Origin: an uncultured Rickettsiales bacterium
GTDB taxonomy: Bacteria > Pseudomonadota > Alphaproteobacteria > Rickettsiales > Deianiraeaceae
Direction: 5' to 3'
Assembly (NCBI GenBank): GCA_946544555.1
Contig: CAMNMI010000057.1
Span: 1-5,762, forward strand
DNA: 5,762 nt
Shown here piece after piece: positions 4,326 through 5,762 of this stretch; positions within the stretch are counted from its first letter, which is position 1, and every line of letters begins with the position of its first letter. A program made the translations under genes and the position numbers. The notes under the pieces were generated by a model. That model was not told the origin of the DNA. It did not search any database and saw nothing but the letters and a program-made list of their open reading frames with translations.

Positions 4326-5654
4326 TTTTTTTGATTTTTTAATTAGCAATCTTCTCCAACCGGTTTTTCCTTCTATTTTTGGTAGATACGTTTTGTTGCC
4401 ATAAACTTCAAAACCTTGCTCTAATATGCCTCCAATAATCGGTGCAGATGACACCGCAAACTCATTGTCATAATCATTAGGAATATATCCATTGTTAACA
4501 TTCAAAATACCGTTATCATCAATTTCAATTTCATCTCGTGGAATATCTTTTAATGGCATCAGTTTTTTGTATGGTTTGCGCTTGTATTCAAGATTTGTCA
4601 TCCATGCGCCAGTGGCTCTGGCAGGCGCACGATTTTTTCCGAGCAAGAAATTTTCACAGCGCTTAATTGCTTTGAGTTTGTGTTTTTTAACTACTTCAAA
4701 AAAGCTTGGAATTAGAACGATTGCAGAATTGCTGATAACCAAAAACTTTTTCTTGCTTTTGAATAGTATTTCATAATATTGTTGCGTCAAACTCCACGGA
4801 TGGTTTGTGCAAACTATATCTGCCTCTTCGTTTAGTATTTTTATACTTTTCGGATGATAAAAACTACCGTCAAAGTCGCCTTCTCTTTTAATTTCCGTAA
4901 TCGTTCCATCGTAATGGTAAATAATTCCAATTGTTTCGCCAGTATTAAATATATCACTTACGCCAGCAAAATGTAGACAAATTAACTTTTTCAATTTTAA
5001 TTTCTTGAAATTTTTCTTGAAATACAGAGCAAAAGCCGAGCATTTATTGTTGTCATCTGGGAGCGGGTCATCACAGTTGCAAAAAACAACCTTACCTTTG
5101 AATTGATCTTTGACCTCTTCAATCATTTCTTCAATATCTTCGTAGCGTGTAAAGAATTCATCATGGACTGTGTATTTTGAAATATCGTTATTTTTTTGAA
5201 TTTTTTTTGCCATTTTTTGAGATTTTATTTGTATGTTCTTGTGCGTCCATTGCAGTTTTTTCAAATCCCTTCCGTGGTATCCATATTCTTTTTTGATAAT
5301 AAGTTTTATTTTTTCATTGGTTTTATTATACCCAACCACCTCATCTTCACCTAGTTGACGAATGATATGTTTATGTTTTTTTAAATAATCATTATATTTC
5401 TCCTTCAAAACTTCATTCCACAGATATTGTTCATTTTTATCCGTATTGGAGACAATATATTCTTTGAACTTTGTTTTTACATCTCTTTCAATCTCACTTC
5501 CTTTGCCTTCTTCACATTCAAATATGAATAGATATTCTTTGAAATCTTCTATTGTTTGGTCTGCTTCTATCTTGTATCTCTCCTCTAAATCAGTAGTTCT
5601 CCCAATGTGCACACTTGATTTATTTACCTCTCTGATGTAGATGTATTCGGGCAT
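4323..5654 (-). CDS. GIY-YIG nuclease-like domain fused to EcoRI-type adenine DNA methyltransferase
   Basis: This 443-residue protein has two parts. Residues 1-95 look like a GIY-YIG domain: YIY (4-6), HIG (16-18, in place of YIG), TDLEERY with R26 in the place of the catalytic Arg, and EIERD (54-58) supplying a candidate metal-binding Glu. A Lys-rich linker follows. Residues about 160-425 match the EcoRI-methylase family (N6-adenine): HDEFFTRYEDIEE (164-176), CNCDDP (192-197), YFKKNFKKLKLKKLI (211-225), motif IV at CTNHPWSL (282-289), WMTNLEYKR (351-359), LNVNNGYIPNDYD (384-396) and FEVYG (415-419). Motif IV is normally NPPF/NPPW; here it reads NHPW, which may weaken catalysis. No separate restriction enzyme is visible. 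The gene is very AT-rich compared with the symporter that follows it after seven bases, which suggests transfer. It could be a one-protein restriction-modification or defence system, or an orphan or decayed methylase. The ATG at 5654 is the first start codon in frame; no strong ribosome site is seen. Confidence 0.86.
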   Translation of the reverse strand: MPEYIYIREVNKSSVHIGRTTDLEERYKIEADQTIEDFKEYLFIFECEEGKGSEIERDVKTKFKEYIVSNTDKNEQYLWNEVLKEKYNDYLKKHKHIIRQLGEDEVVGYNKTNEKIKLIIKKEYGYHGRDLKKLQWTHKNIQIKSQKMAKKIQKNNDISKYTVHDEFFTRYEDIEEMIEEVKDQFKGKVVFCNCDDPLPDDNNKCSAFALYFKKNFKKLKLKKLICLHFAGVSDIFNTGETIGIIYHYDGTITEIKREGDFDGSFYHPKSIKILNEEADIVCTNHPWSLTQQYYEILFKSKKKFLVISNSAIVLIPSFFEVVKKHKLKAIKRCENFLLGKNRAPARATGAWMTNLEYKRKPYKKLMPLKDIPRDEIEIDDNGILNVNNGYIPNDYDNEFAVSSAPIIGGILEQGFEVYGNKTYLPKIEGKTGWRRLLIKKSKK

Positions 5655-5691
5655 CAGTTTAGTGAAGTTGTCTTATTTTAATATTCAAGAG

Positions 5692-5762
5692 ATTTATGTT
5701 GCGCTGCCCGAGGCCACGCCCTCGCGGTTTTTCAACTCCTCGCTCCATCCGCCCTCGCTGCG
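5692..5762. repeat. GC-rich interspersed palindromic repeat, copy C (right end cut off)
   Basis: The element starts at ATTTATGTTGCGC and carries the left terminal arm TGTTGCGC (5697-5704). It follows copy B for its first 34 bases, then switches to a T-run arm (GGTTTTTC, 5726-5733) like that of copy A, followed by the same CTCGCTC-rich stretch. The window ends inside it. It lies about 38 bases upstream of the start codon of the methyltransferase fusion gene, so promoter elements for that gene must sit in the short AT-rich gap or in the repeat itself. Confidence 0.85.

Noticed and set aside
5655..5691. Promoter for the methylase fusion in the gap before copy C
   Set aside because: A TTGAAT is present, but no -10-like hexamer lies at a proper distance. 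I could not support a call, although transcription must begin there or in the repeat.

Overview
The window is AT-rich DNA from what looks like a Gram-negative, possibly alphaproteobacterial or Rickettsiales-like host-associated bacterium. That placement is inference and weak. It rests on an S41 processing protease with a signal peptide, an AGCS sodium/amino-acid symporter, several tiny membrane or secreted proteins of no recognised family, and strikingly GC-rich palindromic repeats in intergenic positions of an otherwise AT-rich sequence. All six supportable genes lie on the minus strand, so transcription runs from right to left.

Three copies of a GC-rich repeat divide the window. Copy A fills bases 1 to about 103 (left end cut off), copy B lies at about 2791-2916, and copy C starts at about 5692 and runs off the right edge. 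Between A and B is a group of four genes with individual promoters. In order of transcription these are a 61-residue secreted four-cysteine peptide (2431-2616) ended by a good hairpin terminator; a Q/Y-rich single-span membrane protein with four heptad repeats (1821-2294); another small single-span membrane protein (1299-1730) bracketed by a perfect 37-bp direct repeat; and a C-terminal processing peptidase (105-1256) with an intact Ser/Lys/Gln catalytic set. The 37-bp repeat carries a promoter-like sequence, so the small gene and the protease seem to own duplicate copies of one promoter.

Between B and C is a two-gene operon. The first gene (4323-5654) joins an N-terminal GIY-YIG nuclease-like domain to an EcoRI-type adenine methyltransferase. 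This is the most unusual protein here, and its methylase motif IV reads NHPW instead of the expected NPPF/NPPW. Its stop codon overlaps the Shine-Dalgarno sequence of the second gene, an AGCS symporter (2930-4315), which implies translational coupling. The fusion gene is visibly more AT-rich than the symporter, which fits an acquired modification or defence gene placed in front of a resident transport gene.

The most interesting points are the GIY-YIG/methyltransferase fusion with its altered catalytic motif, the GC-rich repeat family whose internal inverted arms differ between copies yet stay complementary, the duplicated promoter repeat around an unknown gene, and the very short distance between predicted -10 boxes and start codons.
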